Source of the DNA: Methylobacterium sp. NEAU K
GTDB lineage: Bacteria > Pseudomonadota > Alphaproteobacteria > Rhizobiales > Beijerinckiaceae
Assembly (NCBI RefSeq): GCF_030700285.1
Contig: NZ_JAUYZJ010000006.1
Location: 124,001 to 188,000 of the forward strand
Length of the DNA stretch: 64,000 nt
Reading direction: 5' to 3'
Under the pieces are notes generated by a model. The model was not told the DNA's origin, searched no databases, and worked only from the letters and a program-made list of their open reading frames with translations. How positions within the stretch are numbered: position 1 is the stretch's first letter; each line of letters begins with the position of its first letter. The position numbers and the translations under genes are program-made. Of this stretch, positions 1 to 9,106 are shown one piece after another.

Positions 1-468
1 GTGATCATACCCGTAGACGTGGATCGAGATGGCCTCGTCAGGGCCGTCATTGGCGATCCGGTGCAGATTTGGTCCCGAGGGCATCATGCAGGCGACATAG
101 CCCGGCTCACGGACCGCATCCCTGGAGGCGACCGCGTGCGTGTCGCTGATCGGGCGGTACCACGTCTCGCGCAGGCGGCCGGTCAGCAGGCCGAAGCAGC
201 AGGAGCAACAATGGTCGTGCACGGGCGTGACGGCCCCGGGGCTCCACACCATTGCCCAGACGCTGATCTCTTCCGTCCCGAACAGCAGATTGCGGCCGAG
301 ATCCCCGCTCTGGCGGACGAGCCGCGTCCGGTCGAGCAGTGCCGGGCGCGCCAGCAGCCGCAGCAGGCTCGACCGAGCCGCGGCCAGATAGGCGTCCGGG
401 GAGTGCCGGGCAGACACGGCGAGGTCCGCCATCGTCGCTTCGACCTCGGGCGGCATGGTCAGCGGCAT
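1..468 (-). CDS. Cysteine dioxygenase-like cupin protein (3' end cut by window edge)
   Basis: The frame begins at an ATG at 468 preceded by AAAGGAG and stays open to the window edge, giving 156 residues without a stop, so the C-terminus lies outside. The protein starts MPLTMPPEVEATM. A cupin metal site is visible as HDHCCSCCFG followed by a conserved glycine and Glu (LTGRLRETWY), and a second histidine in PNLHRIAND, the pattern of the cysteine dioxygenase/double-stranded beta-helix family. Such enzymes use Fe(II) and O2 to oxidise thiols. The four cysteines packed behind the HDH motif are unusual. The exact substrate cannot be read from the sequence; 3-mercaptopropionate or cysteine dioxygenase are possibilities. 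Confidence 0.8.
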   Translation of the reverse strand, partial: MPLTMPPEVEATMADLAVSARHSPDAYLAAARSSLLRLLARPALLDRTRLVRQSGDLGRNLLFGTEEISVWAMVWSPGAVTPVHDHCCSCCFGLLTGRLRETWYRPISDTHAVASRDAVREPGYVACMMPSGPNLHRIANDGPDEAISIHVYGYDH

Positions 469-771
469 GATACTCGGTCTCCTTTGACACGCTCCGTCGG
501 CCAGCGAAGAGCCTAGCCCGCCGCCGCCGGCGAACGGTTGCGAAGTTTCCCGCCCAAGCGGCAGATACGGCAATGCCATTGCGCAGATCGGGGCAGAGGC
601 AGAATTTCGTTTCGCACTCGCTCGCCGTCATGTTGGTACGCGCGCGACGGGGGCGGAACCCCCGCAACGGCGCGGTTGCCCGGCGGCTCGGGCGCAGGCA
701 GGACGAAGCGTCGGGTAGTGCATGACCATGTCGGACAGGGGCTTGGCCGCGCCCGGATCGCGGGACGCGGA
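469..771. other. Intergenic stretch without a gene
   Basis: This 303-base stretch lies between two minus-strand genes. I see only the ribosome binding site of the cysteine-dioxygenase-like gene (just above 468) and no convincing coding frame, hairpin or repeat. Confidence 0.5.
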
Positions 772-1842
772 TCAGGACCCCGCGACGGAACGCTCGAAGG
801 CGCGCACCAGGGCGGCGTCGAGCTTACCGTCCATGCCTTTCAGGATCTTCAAGGCCTCGGCGGCCGGCATCGGCGCCCGGTAGGGACGGCGCTCCACCAG
901 GGCCGCATAGACGTCGCAGACGGTGATCAGGCGGACGATGTCGTCGATGGCGTCGCCCGCAAGCCCGTCCGGATAGCCCGAGCCGTCGAGCAGCTCGTGA
1001 TGGTGGCGCACCACCGCCAGCACGGCATCGTCGAAGCCACCGGCACGGACCAGGATCTCGTGACCGAGCACTGCGTGCTCACGCATCACGGCCCGCTCCG
1101 CCGGGTCGAGGGGGCCGGCCTTGTTCAGGATCTCCAGCGGGATCTTGGCCTTGCCGACATCATGGACCAGGGCGGCGCGCACGAGCTGCTGGCGGTCGGC
1201 CGCCGAGAAACCGAGGTCGATCGCGAAGGTCGCGGCGAGGCCCGCTACCAGGAGGCAGTGCTGATAGGTGGCGTCGTCGTACGCGCGCACCGTATCGAGC
1301 CAAGCGGTGAGGCCTCCCTGGCCAATCGCCCCGAGGATCGGATCGAGGCTGCGGTCGACGAGCGTGGCATCGACCGTCCCGGAACCGCGTGCGGCGTCGA
1401 GGAGCTTGGCGATGACCGCGCCCGCCTGGTCGGCGGCCTGCACGATCAGCGGGGCGCCGGCCGCGCGCTGGTCAGGTCCCCGCTTAGGTGCCGGCGGCGA
1501 GAGCTGGGCGCGCAGGGCCTCGACCACGGTTTCGGCGGGCGTATCCATCGGCAGGCAGAGCCGCGCGCCGAGGCTGCGCGCAGCCGACAGGCTCCGCTCG
1601 CCCATGCTGCGCATCAGGAAGACCCGCGGCAGCGCGGGGGTTTCGGCGATCAGAGTCCGGAGGCCGACGAGCGGCGAAGGCTGCAGAAGGTCGAGATCCG
1701 CGACGAGGGCAAGGCAGGGTCCGGAGGGCGGCATCGCGGCGGCGTCGAGCACGGCGCACGGTGCGATCTGCTGGAGCGCGAGCCGGAGGTCGGCGCGGCG
1801 CGCCGGCTGATCGGTGTAGAGGACGAGGGTGCCCGCGCGCAT
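772..1842 (-). CDS. HD-GYP domain protein, probable c-di-GMP phosphodiesterase
   Basis: The 356-residue protein has an N-terminal receiver-like region (about 1-115, beginning GTLVLYTDQPARR) and a C-terminal HD-GYP domain (about 185-340). The metal-binding HD pair is at residues 227-228 (LVHDVGKAKIP), followed by EHAVLGHEIL and RHHHELLDGSGYPDGL with the GYP triplet near 289-291. All HD-GYP signature residues are present, so the domain is probably active in hydrolysing cyclic di-GMP. The N-terminal region lacks an obvious phospho-acceptor aspartate in a classical acidic pocket, so it may be a degenerate receiver. It is followed downstream on the same strand by nothing closely linked, and its target process is not indicated by neighbours. 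Confidence 0.85.
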   Translation of the reverse strand: MRAGTLVLYTDQPARRADLRLALQQIAPCAVLDAAAMPPSGPCLALVADLDLLQPSPLVGLRTLIAETPALPRVFLMRSMGERSLSAARSLGARLCLPMDTPAETVVEALRAQLSPPAPKRGPDQRAAGAPLIVQAADQAGAVIAKLLDAARGSGTVDATLVDRSLDPILGAIGQGGLTAWLDTVRAYDDATYQHCLLVAGLAATFAIDLGFSAADRQQLVRAALVHDVGKAKIPLEILNKAGPLDPAERAVMREHAVLGHEILVRAGGFDDAVLAVVRHHHELLDGSGYPDGLAGDAIDDIVRLITVCDVYAALVERRPYRAPMPAAEALKILKGMDGKLDAALVRAFERSVAGS

Positions 1843-1956
1843 CTGGCCCTTCGTGGTAATGGACCGCCACGGCGACGCGGTCGGGTCCGAACGGCGCAGC
1901 CGACATGCATCGGTACCACACCGAGCTTGCCAGACCGTAACGCCCCGCGCGCAAGG

Positions 1957-2682
1957 TCAGCGCGCCGCAGCCTCATCGAGCAGCCACGCCACGTCGCCCA
2001 CACTGGTCACGCGGCCCGCGGGCAGGTCCTCGCCGGCAGCGAGGCGGGCCAGGGGATCGCGCTTGCCGGCGCCGGTGACCAGGAACAGCACATGCCGCGC
2101 GGAGCCCAGCGCCGGCAGGGTCAGCGTGATGCGCGGCACGAACGGCGCCAAGCCGGCTTCGGGCACGGGCGCCACGAGACGCAGGGTCTCGGAAACCGCC
2201 GGCTTGCCAGGGAACAGGGAGGCGGTGTGCCCGTCTTCGCCGAGTCCGAGCAGCACCAGATCGAACAGCGGGCGGGCCGGATCGAGCGCATCGGCACCAT
2301 AGAAATCGAGCAAGGAGCGCTCGTAGGCCCGGGCGCCGGCCTCCGCGCCGTCTTCGGAGGGCATGAAGCACAGATGAGTGGGCGGTATCCGGGAGCCGTG
2401 GCCGAACGCCTCGCGGACCATCCGCACGTTGCTGCGCGCGTCGTCCCACGGGACCACCCGGTCGTCACCGAAGAACCAGTGGATCCGCTCCCAAGGGACC
2501 CGAGCGGCAAAGTCCGGTCCGGCGAGAAGGCCGTAGAGCACCTTCGGCGTCGAGCCGCCGGACAGGCAGATCGCGATCCGCTCGGCGGCGGTCTCGCCGC
2601 AGGCCGCGATCAGCCGCTCAGCGGCCTCGCGGGCGACCGCTTGCGGGTCGGCCAGGACAAGAGTTCCGGCGGGAAGGCTCAT
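1957..2682 (-). CDS. pgl: 6-phosphogluconolactonase
   Basis: The 241-residue protein matches the DevB/Pgl family in length and motifs: CLSGGSTPKVLYGLL for sugar-phosphate binding, and FGDDRVVPWDDARSNVRMVREAF, the family signature. It hydrolyses 6-phosphoglucono-delta-lactone to 6-phosphogluconate in the oxidative pentose phosphate pathway, in the cytosol. It starts only about 20 bases after the stop of gnd (which uses its product), so the two are almost certainly co-transcribed; it is the last gene of the glucoamylase-tkt-tal/pgi-gnd-pgl block. No glucose-6-phosphate dehydrogenase gene is present in the window. Confidence 0.93.
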   Translation of the reverse strand: MSLPAGTLVLADPQAVAREAAERLIAACGETAAERIAICLSGGSTPKVLYGLLAGPDFAARVPWERIHWFFGDDRVVPWDDARSNVRMVREAFGHGSRIPPTHLCFMPSEDGAEAGARAYERSLLDFYGADALDPARPLFDLVLLGLGEDGHTASLFPGKPAVSETLRLVAPVPEAGLAPFVPRITLTLPALGSARHVLFLVTGAGKRDPLARLAAGEDLPAGRVTSVGDVAWLLDEAAAR

Positions 2683-2703
2683 GCGGGCGCCTCTCGGGCT
2701 GGG

Positions 2704-3684
2704 TCAGGACTTCTTGGGTTCCTGGTGGCCGCCGAAGCCCTTGCGCATGGCCGAGAGGAGCTTGTCGGCGTAGCTCGCCTGCTCGCGAGAGCGGAAACGG
2801 CTGTAGAGGGCATTGGAGAGGACGGTAGCGGGTACGCCCTCCTCGATCGCCGCATTGATCGTCCAGCGGCCCTCGCCGGAATCCTCGACATAGCCCGAGA
2901 ACGCCTCGAGTCGCTCGTCGCCGGCGAGGGCCTGGGCGGTCAGGTCGAGCAGCCAGGAGGAGACGACGCTGCCGCGCCGCCAGACCTCGGCGATATCGCC
3001 GATGTTCAGATCGAAGCGGCGCTCGGCCGGCAGGGCCTCGGCATTGGCGTGGCGCAGGATGTCGAAGCCCTCGGCATAGGCCTGCATGAGGCCGTACTCG
3101 ATGCCGTTGTGGATCATCTTCACGAAATGGCCGGCGCCGGTGGGCCCGGCATGGATGTAGCCGTGCTCGGCCCGCGGGTCGCGGCCCTCGCGGTTGGGCG
3201 TCTTCGGGATGTCGCCGATCCCCGGCGCCAGGGTCTTGAAGATCGGGTCGAGGCGGTCGACCGTCTCGGTGTCGCCGCCGATCATCATGCAATAGCCGCG
3301 CTCCAGACCCCAGACGCCGCCCGAGGTACCGACATCGACGTAGTGCAGGCCCTTCTCCTTCAGCGCGATCCCGCGCCGCACGTCATCGCCGTAGAAGGAG
3401 TTGCCGCCGTCGATGATGCAGTCGCCGGCCTGCATCAGGCCTGCGAGCGTCTGGACCGTCTTCTCGGTGATCGCGCCCGCCGGCAGCATCACCCAGGCCG
3501 CGCGCGGCACCTCCAGCTTGGAGACCAAATCCTCCAGGCTCGACGCGCCGACGGCGCCGGCCTCCGCCAGCGCCTCGACGGCCGCCGGGTTCTGGTCGAA
3601 CACCACGGCTTGGTGCCCGTCCCGCAGGAGACGCCGGACGATGTTGCCGCCCATCCGGCCGAGGCCGATCATGCCGAGTTGCAT
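2704..3684 (-). CDS. gnd: 6-phosphogluconate dehydrogenase, decarboxylating (short form)
   Basis: The 326-residue protein opens with a dinucleotide-binding [14 protein letters not shown] motif and contains [16 protein letters not shown] and [21 protein letters not shown], which hold the 6-phosphogluconate-binding and catalytic Lys/Asn residues. Length corresponds to the short (about 300-330 residue) GntZ/YqeC-type enzymes rather than the 470-residue dimeric form. It converts 6-phosphogluconate to ribulose 5-phosphate and CO2. It lies between the tal-pgi fusion upstream and pgl downstream on the same strand. Short forms often prefer NAD, but cofactor preference is inference only. Confidence 0.93.
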   Translation of the reverse strand: MQLGMIGLGRMGGNIVRRLLRDGHQAVVFDQNPAAVEALAEAGAVGASSLEDLVSKLEVPRAAWVMLPAGAITEKTVQTLAGLMQAGDCIIDGGNSFYGDDVRRGIALKEKGLHYVDVGTSGGVWGLERGYCMMIGGDTETVDRLDPIFKTLAPGIGDIPKTPNREGRDPRAEHGYIHAGPTGAGHFVKMIHNGIEYGLMQAYAEGFDILRHANAEALPAERRFDLNIGDIAEVWRRGSVVSSWLLDLTAQALAGDERLEAFSGYVEDSGEGRWTINAAIEEGVPATVLSNALYSRFRSREQASYADKLLSAMRKGFGGHQEPKKS

Positions 3685-3956
3685 TGCTGCCTTCCCTTAC
3701 CGATCGCCCCCGCCGCGCGGGGCTCAAGTCTGTATCGGCTTCGTCGAAACCGATGCTTGGAACCGCCCTCTCCTCGACGCCTGTAACGCCGTGATACGTG
3801 ACCCAAGATCCAGAGAGCCATGTGCAGCCAGGCGGCTCGATCTTGACCCAGCATCTTGAAGTCGCAGGCGTCGCGCCTTCTCGATCCGGATCCCGGGTCG
3901 CATTCCGCTCACGCCGCATGCGCCCGGGAGAGGGGCGGCGCGGAGTTCGACATCGC

Positions 3957-6803
3957 CTAAGCCACCGCGGCCTTGAGCGCCGCCGCGACGCGATTCAGGC
4001 CGGCGGCGAGATCGCCCTTGATGTGGACCCGCAGCGCCCGCCGGCCGCGCTCGGCGAGCACCGCGAAGTCGCCGCGCGCCTGCGCCGCCACCACCGTGCC
4101 GAAGCCGAGCGACCGGCCGGGGATCGGCAAGTCCTCGGCCGCATCCGCGGTGATCTGCAGGAACACACCGGTGTTCGGGCCGCCTTTGTAGGCCTGCCCG
4201 GTGGAGTGCAGGAAGCGCGGGCCGAATTCCAGGCAGGTGGCGACCTTCCGGGCATCGCGCACCGCGATGCGCGCTTCCTGCAGGGTCGCGGCGACCTCGG
4301 CGTTGCGCGGCACATAGGCCAGCAGCCCGAGGTAATCGCCGTCCTTCAGCCGGGCGATCTGAGCCTTGAGCGCACCCTCGAGTCCCGCAGAGGCCTGCGG
4401 AAGCCCCTCGGCGTTCTTCGGATCGGCATAGAGGGCGATCGCATCGTCCTCGAAGAGCGGTTCCTCGACCGGAAGGGCGCCGTTCCGCTCCGCCTCAGCG
4501 AACAACTTCTTGGTCTCGACCTTGCTGGCCTCGACGTCCGGCTGATCGAACGGGTTGATGCCGATCACCGCGCCCGCCACCGCGGTCGCGATCTCCAGGC
4601 GGAAGAATTCCTGCGGGAGCTGCTCGATCTTGTCGAGAATGATGCGGGCGATCGGGTGGCCGTCCCGCTCGAGGGCGCGCAAAGCCTCGTCCTGCCCCGC
4701 CTCGGCATGGCCGTCCAGGCGCAGGTAGATGAAGAACCGGTCTCGGCCGTAGACCGCCGGGACGCTGGCCGGCTCGCCATCCACCGGCACCAGGCCCTTG
4801 CCCTGCTTGCCGGTCGACTCGGCGATGAGCTGCTCGGCCCAGGCTCCGAAGCTGTCGAGGCCCGGAGAGGCGACGATCGTCACCTTGTCGCGGCCGGCGA
4901 GCGCCGCCGCGCCCATCGCGGCTCCGAGCAGCACGCCCGGGTTCTGGGCGGGCGGCACCAGCGGACCGCAGGAGCGGACCATCACGCGGGCCGTCTCGAG
5001 GAGCGCCTTCACGTCGAGGCCCATGGCGGCCGCCGGCACGAGGCCGAAGGCCGAGAGCACCGAGTACCGCCCGCCGATCTGCTTCACGCCGAAGAAGATG
5101 TGCTTGAACCCGTCCGCCCGGGCCGCGCGCTCCATGTCGGAACCGGGATCGGTCACGGCGACGAAGTGCTCACCGGCCCGGTCGCCGAGCGTCTCTTTCG
5201 CGCGGGCCAGGAAGTAGTCGCGGAAAACGTTGGGCTCCAGTGTCGAGCCGGACTTGGAGGCGACGATGAACAGCGTCCGCCCGAGATCGATGCTCGCCTC
5301 GAGGGCGCGCACCTGATCGGGATGGGTCGAGTCGAGGATCTGCAGCCTCGGGAAACCGTCGCGCTGGCCGTAGGTCAGGCTCAGCACCTCGGGGCCGAGG
5401 CTCGAACCGCCCATGCCCAGCACCACGGCGTCAGTGAAGGCTTGTGCCTTCACCCATTCCGAGAAGGCGGCATAGTCGGCGGCCTTCTCCAGCTCATCCT
5501 CGACGATGTGCAGCCAGCCGAGCCAGTTGGACTCGTCCTGGTCGGACCAGACCGAGGCATCTCCCGCCCAGAGCCGGCGGATCGCACCGCTCGCGCGCCA
5601 GGACTCGACGATCTTCTTGGCCTCCGTCGCGAGCGTGTCGTCCATGACCAGATTCTGGCCGTCGAGGCGCTGGCCCAGCAGCGCGGCGCGCTTGCCGGCA
5701 ACGGCGCCCAGCAGGCTGTCGGCCGCATCGATGAAGAGCTGCACGCCCTCCTTCACCAGTTGCTCGGCTACCGCCTCGATGTCGATGCCGGCCCGGGCGA
5801 GCCGGGCCATGACCGCCTCGGCCCCCGGCACGTCCTCCTCGATCGTCGCCCGCACGGTCCCGTGGTCGCGGAACGCGTCCATGGTGGCGGGCGGCATGGT
5901 GTTGACGGTGTTCGGCCCGATCAGCTCCTCGACGTAGAGCACGTCGGAATAGGCCTTGTTCTTCACCCCCGTGGAGGCCCAGAGCAGCCGCTGCGCCTTG
6001 GCGCCCTTCGCGGCCAGCGCCGTCCACTTCGGCTCCGCGAAGATCCTGCGGTAGCGCTGGTACGCGAGCTTGGCGTTGGCGATCGCCACCTTGCCCTTGA
6101 GCTGGCCGAGCGCCGCCTTCTCGTCAGGATCGTTGGCCGCTCCGATCTTCTCGTCGAGCAGCTTGTCGACCAGCACGTCGATCCGGCTGATGAAGAAGCT
6201 CGCGACGCTCGCGATCTTCGAAACGTCGTGGCCTGCCTTCGCCCGGGCGTCGAGCCCGTCGATGAAGGCGTGTGCCACCGCCTCGTAGGCCTCCTGCGAG
6301 AACAGGAGCGTGACATTGATCGAAATGCCTTCGCTGGTGAGCTGGCGGATCGCCGGGATGCCCTCTCGGGTGGCCGGCACCTTCACCATCAGGTTGTCGC
6401 GGGCGACCGCACTGTGCAGGCGCCGCGCCTCGGCGAGCGTCGCCTCGGTGTCCAGAGCCAGGTAGGGCGAGACCTCGAGGCTGACGTAGCCGTCGGCCCC
6501 GTCACTCGCCTCGTAGACCGGCCGGAGCACGTCGGCGGCGGCCTGGATGTCGGCCACGGCCAACCCCTCGTAGAGGTCGATGACGCGCCTGTCGCCCGTC
6601 TCCTGCGCAGCCTTCAGGCTGCCATCGTACGCGTCCGAGTGGCCGATCGCCTTCTCGAAGATCGACGGATTGGACGTGACCCCGCGCAGGCCGTCCTGTT
6701 CGACGAGCCGCTTCAGCTCGCCCTTCTGGATGAAGCCGCGGGCCACGAAGTCGAGCCAGACCGCTTGATCCTGTTCGTCGTGCAGGGCCTTGAGCGCGTT
6801 CAT
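3957..6803 (-). CDS. tal-pgi: Bifunctional transaldolase / glucose-6-phosphate isomerase
   Basis: From the ATG at 6803 (MNALKALHDEQDQ) the frame encodes 948 residues, the normal size of tal-pgi fusions; the frame extends further upstream but that part reads as a shadow of tkt. Residues about 1-365 are transaldolase: GVTSNPSIFEKAIG, and VKVPATREGIPAIRQL with the Schiff-base lysine. The rest is phosphoglucose isomerase, with FIVASKSGSTLEPNVF (the SIS-type phosphate-binding site). The enzyme links glycolytic hexose phosphates with the non-oxidative pentose phosphate branch in one polypeptide. Its partner tkt lies just upstream; gnd follows about 270 bases downstream. Such fusions are known from several bacteria; the fusion is intact here. 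Confidence 0.93.
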   Translation of the reverse strand: MNALKALHDEQDQAVWLDFVARGFIQKGELKRLVEQDGLRGVTSNPSIFEKAIGHSDAYDGSLKAAQETGDRRVIDLYEGLAVADIQAAADVLRPVYEASDGADGYVSLEVSPYLALDTEATLAEARRLHSAVARDNLMVKVPATREGIPAIRQLTSEGISINVTLLFSQEAYEAVAHAFIDGLDARAKAGHDVSKIASVASFFISRIDVLVDKLLDEKIGAANDPDEKAALGQLKGKVAIANAKLAYQRYRRIFAEPKWTALAAKGAKAQRLLWASTGVKNKAYSDVLYVEELIGPNTVNTMPPATMDAFRDHGTVRATIEEDVPGAEAVMARLARAGIDIEAVAEQLVKEGVQLFIDAADSLLGAVAGKRAALLGQRLDGQNLVMDDTLATEAKKIVESWRASGAIRRLWAGDASVWSDQDESNWLGWLHIVEDELEKAADYAAFSEWVKAQAFTDAVVLGMGGSSLGPEVLSLTYGQRDGFPRLQILDSTHPDQVRALEASIDLGRTLFIVASKSGSTLEPNVFRDYFLARAKETLGDRAGEHFVAVTDPGSDMERAARADGFKHIFFGVKQIGGRYSVLSAFGLVPAAAMGLDVKALLETARVMVRSCGPLVPPAQNPGVLLGAAMGAAALAGRDKVTIVASPGLDSFGAWAEQLIAESTGKQGKGLVPVDGEPASVPAVYGRDRFFIYLRLDGHAEAGQDEALRALERDGHPIARIILDKIEQLPQEFFRLEIATAVAGAVIGINPFDQPDVEASKVETKKLFAEAERNGALPVEEPLFEDDAIALYADPKNAEGLPQASAGLEGALKAQIARLKDGDYLGLLAYVPRNAEVAATLQEARIAVRDARKVATCLEFGPRFLHSTGQAYKGGPNTGVFLQITADAAEDLPIPGRSLGFGTVVAAQARGDFAVLAERGRRALRVHIKGDLAAGLNRVAAALKAAVA

Positions 6804-6846
6804 GTCCGTTCCTCGTAGCGGTCTGCAATCCGCGCCGCTTCCAGAT

Positions 6847-6957
6847 CTCCTCCCCCTGTCGGGGAGGGGCTGGAGGTGGGGGTCGTTCAGGATGGGGCAT
6901 GACGGCGCCTTCTGCACCACCCCACCCCTGGCTCCTCCCCCCGCCCGGGGGAGAGGA
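6847..6957. repeat. REP-like palindromic intergenic element
   Basis: Between tkt and tal-pgi lies a palindromic stretch built from C/G runs: CTCCTCCCCC near 6847 answered by GGGGGAGAGG near 6950, with an inner GGAGGTGGGGG opposed by CACCCCACCCC and a central TTCAGGATG. A similar arrangement, including the central TTTCAGGATG, occurs at 19071-19234. As it sits inside an operon it could act as an RNA stability element or processing site, but that is inference. Confidence 0.5.
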
Positions 6958-7030
6958 AAGCGCCTGCCTTTCAAAGTGTTGAGATCGGGCAGGGACGCCT
7001 GAGTCGACAATCCCGCAAGCGGGACAGGCG

Positions 7031-9106
7031 CTATTTCTTGTGCTTGGCCAGCTGGGCCCTGGCGGCCTCCAGGACCTTCTCGGGGGTGAAGCCGAACTTG
7101 GTCTGCAGATCCTTGATCGGCGCCGACGCGCCGAACGTGTCCATGCCGATCACCGTCCCCTCGGTGCCCGCGTAGCGGTCCCAGCCGATCACGCTGCCCT
7201 GCTCGACGGTGACCCGTGCCTTGACGGCGGGGGGTAATACCGAGTCCCGGTACGTGGCGTCCTGGCGCTCGAACAGGTCCCAGGACGGCATCGAGACCAC
7301 CCTGGCCTTCACGCCCTCGGCTTTCAACGCCTCGTAGGCGCCGACGCAGAGATGCACCTCGGATCCGGTGCCGATCATGATCACATCCGGCACGCCCTCG
7401 CAATCGGCGAGCACGTAGGCGCCCCGGGCGGTGCCCGAGGCCGCGCCATACTTGGTGCGGTCCAGAGTCGGCAGGGGCTGACGGGAGAGCGCCAGGACGG
7501 CCGGCTGGTCCTTGAGCGAGAAGATCACCCGGTAGGCCTCGGCGACCTCGTTGGCGTCGGCCGGGCGCAGCGTGACGAGCCCCGGGATGCACCGGAGCGA
7601 CAGCAGCTGCTCCACCGGCTGGTGGGTCGGTCCGTCCTCGCCTACGCCGATCGAGTCGTGGGTGAAGATGTGGAAGACCGGCAGCTCCATCAGGGACGCG
7701 AGCCGGACCGGTGGCCGCATGTAGTCGGCAAACACCAGGAAGGTCGCGCCATAGGCCCTGAGCCCGCACAGGCCCAGGCCGTTGACGATCGAGCCCATCG
7801 CGTGCTCGCGCACGCCGAAATGCACGTTGCGGCCGCCCGGCGAGAATGGCCCGAACGAGCCCGCTCCCTCGAAGGTCAGGTTCGATTTGTTGGACGGGGC
7901 CAGATCCGCGGAGCCGCCGAGCATGAACGGCACGTGCTGGGCGATGGCGTTCAGCACCTTGCCGGAGGATTCGCGGGTGGCCATGCCTTTGGCATCGACG
8001 TCGAAGACCGGGATGTCCTTGTCCCAGCCCTCGGGCAGGCGGCCCTCCAGGAAGGCGTTCAGGTCCTCGGCATGGTCGGCATCGGCTTGCCGGGCCTTGG
8101 TCAGCAGGCCCTGCCACGCGTCGTAGAGGGCGGCCCCGCGCGTGCCGATCCCGTCGCGGAAATTCGCTTGGACGCCGTCCGGCACCAGGAACTGCGCATC
8201 CTCGGGCCAGCCGTAGGCCCGCTTGGCACCCTTGACCTCGTCCTCGCCGAGCGCGTCCGAGTGGGCCTTGGAGGTGCCCTGCTTCTTTGGGGCACCGTAG
8301 CCGATCACCGACTTGACGATGATCAGCGTCGGCCGGTCGCGGGAGGCGAGGAACGTCTCGATCGAGCCGGCCAGCGCGTGCAGGTCGTTGGCGTCGGCGA
8401 CCCGGAGCACCTGCCAGCCATAGGCAAGGAACCGGGTCGCGACCTCCTCGCCGAAGGCCAGTTCGGTGTGCCCTTCGATGGTGACCGTGTTGTCGTCGTA
8501 GATCCAGCAGAGGTTGGCGAGCCGCAGGTGACCGGCGAGCGAGGCGGCCTCGGAGGCCACGCCCTCCATCAGGTCGCCATCCGAACAGATCGCGTAGACG
8601 TTGTAGTCGAAGAGCGGCAGGCCTGGCCGGTTGAGGTGCTGGCCAAGGAAACGGCCGCCCATCGCCATGCCGACGGAGTTCGCCACGCCCTGTCCGAGGG
8701 GGCCCGTGGTGGTCTCGACGCCGGTGGTGAAATGGTACTCCGGATGGCCCGGCGTCCGGCTGTCGAGCTGCCGGAACTTCTTGATCTCCTCCAGGGTCAC
8801 CGCAGGCGCGTTGCCGCCGTCGCTCTCGGCGACGTTGGAAAGGTGCAGCAGCGCGTAGAGCAGCATCGAGGCGTGCCCGCACGACAGCACGAAGCGGTCG
8901 CGGTTCGGCCAGTGCGGATGCGCCGGGTCGTAGCGCAGATAGCGGTTCCACAGGGTGTAGGCGACCGGCGCTAGGGCCATGGGCGCACCGGCATGGCCCG
9001 AATTGGCCTTCTGCACCGCGTCGATCGCGAGCGTCCGGATGGTGTTGATGCTGAGCGTATCGATCTCAGCGAGAACCGCCTTGGCGGGAGTGTCAGCGCC
9101 GCTCAT
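7031..9106 (-). CDS. tkt: Transketolase
   Basis: This 691-residue protein is full length for bacterial transketolase. Visible signatures are the N-terminal KANSGHAGAPMALAPVAYTLW, the thiamine-diphosphate motif starting CSDGDLMEGVASEAASLAG and ending in a conserved DDN, and the C-terminal half with FGVREHAMGSIVNGL. It transfers two-carbon units between ketose and aldose phosphates in the non-oxidative pentose phosphate pathway; a role in formaldehyde or carbon fixation is possible in methylotrophs but nothing here shows it. Its start codon overlaps the stop of the glucoamylase gene (ATGA at 9103-9106), which indicates translational coupling. Confidence 0.95.
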   Translation of the reverse strand: MSGADTPAKAVLAEIDTLSINTIRTLAIDAVQKANSGHAGAPMALAPVAYTLWNRYLRYDPAHPHWPNRDRFVLSCGHASMLLYALLHLSNVAESDGGNAPAVTLEEIKKFRQLDSRTPGHPEYHFTTGVETTTGPLGQGVANSVGMAMGGRFLGQHLNRPGLPLFDYNVYAICSDGDLMEGVASEAASLAGHLRLANLCWIYDDNTVTIEGHTELAFGEEVATRFLAYGWQVLRVADANDLHALAGSIETFLASRDRPTLIIVKSVIGYGAPKKQGTSKAHSDALGEDEVKGAKRAYGWPEDAQFLVPDGVQANFRDGIGTRGAALYDAWQGLLTKARQADADHAEDLNAFLEGRLPEGWDKDIPVFDVDAKGMATRESSGKVLNAIAQHVPFMLGGSADLAPSNKSNLTFEGAGSFGPFSPGGRNVHFGVREHAMGSIVNGLGLCGLRAYGATFLVFADYMRPPVRLASLMELPVFHIFTHDSIGVGEDGPTHQPVEQLLSLRCIPGLVTLRPADANEVAEAYRVIFSLKDQPAVLALSRQPLPTLDRTKYGAASGTARGAYVLADCEGVPDVIMIGTGSEVHLCVGAYEALKAEGVKARVVSMPSWDLFERQDATYRDSVLPPAVKARVTVEQGSVIGWDRYAGTEGTVIGMDTFGASAPIKDLQTKFGFTPEKVLEAARAQLAKHKK

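Noticed and set aside
538..3786. A 1082-codon open frame on the plus strand opposite gnd and pgl.
   Set aside because: It is an antisense shadow caused by high GC; its composition (runs of Arg, Gly, Ala, no domains) has no protein logic, while the minus strand encodes pgl and gnd with family motifs.
3798..6818. A 1006-codon open frame on the plus strand opposite tal-pgi.
   Set aside because: Same reason: shadow of the fused transaldolase/isomerase gene.
6804..8951. Extension of the tal-pgi frame upstream across the tkt gene.
   Set aside because: The extra about 700 residues are Arg/Gly/Pro-rich and anti-phase to tkt; the natural start is the ATG at 6803.
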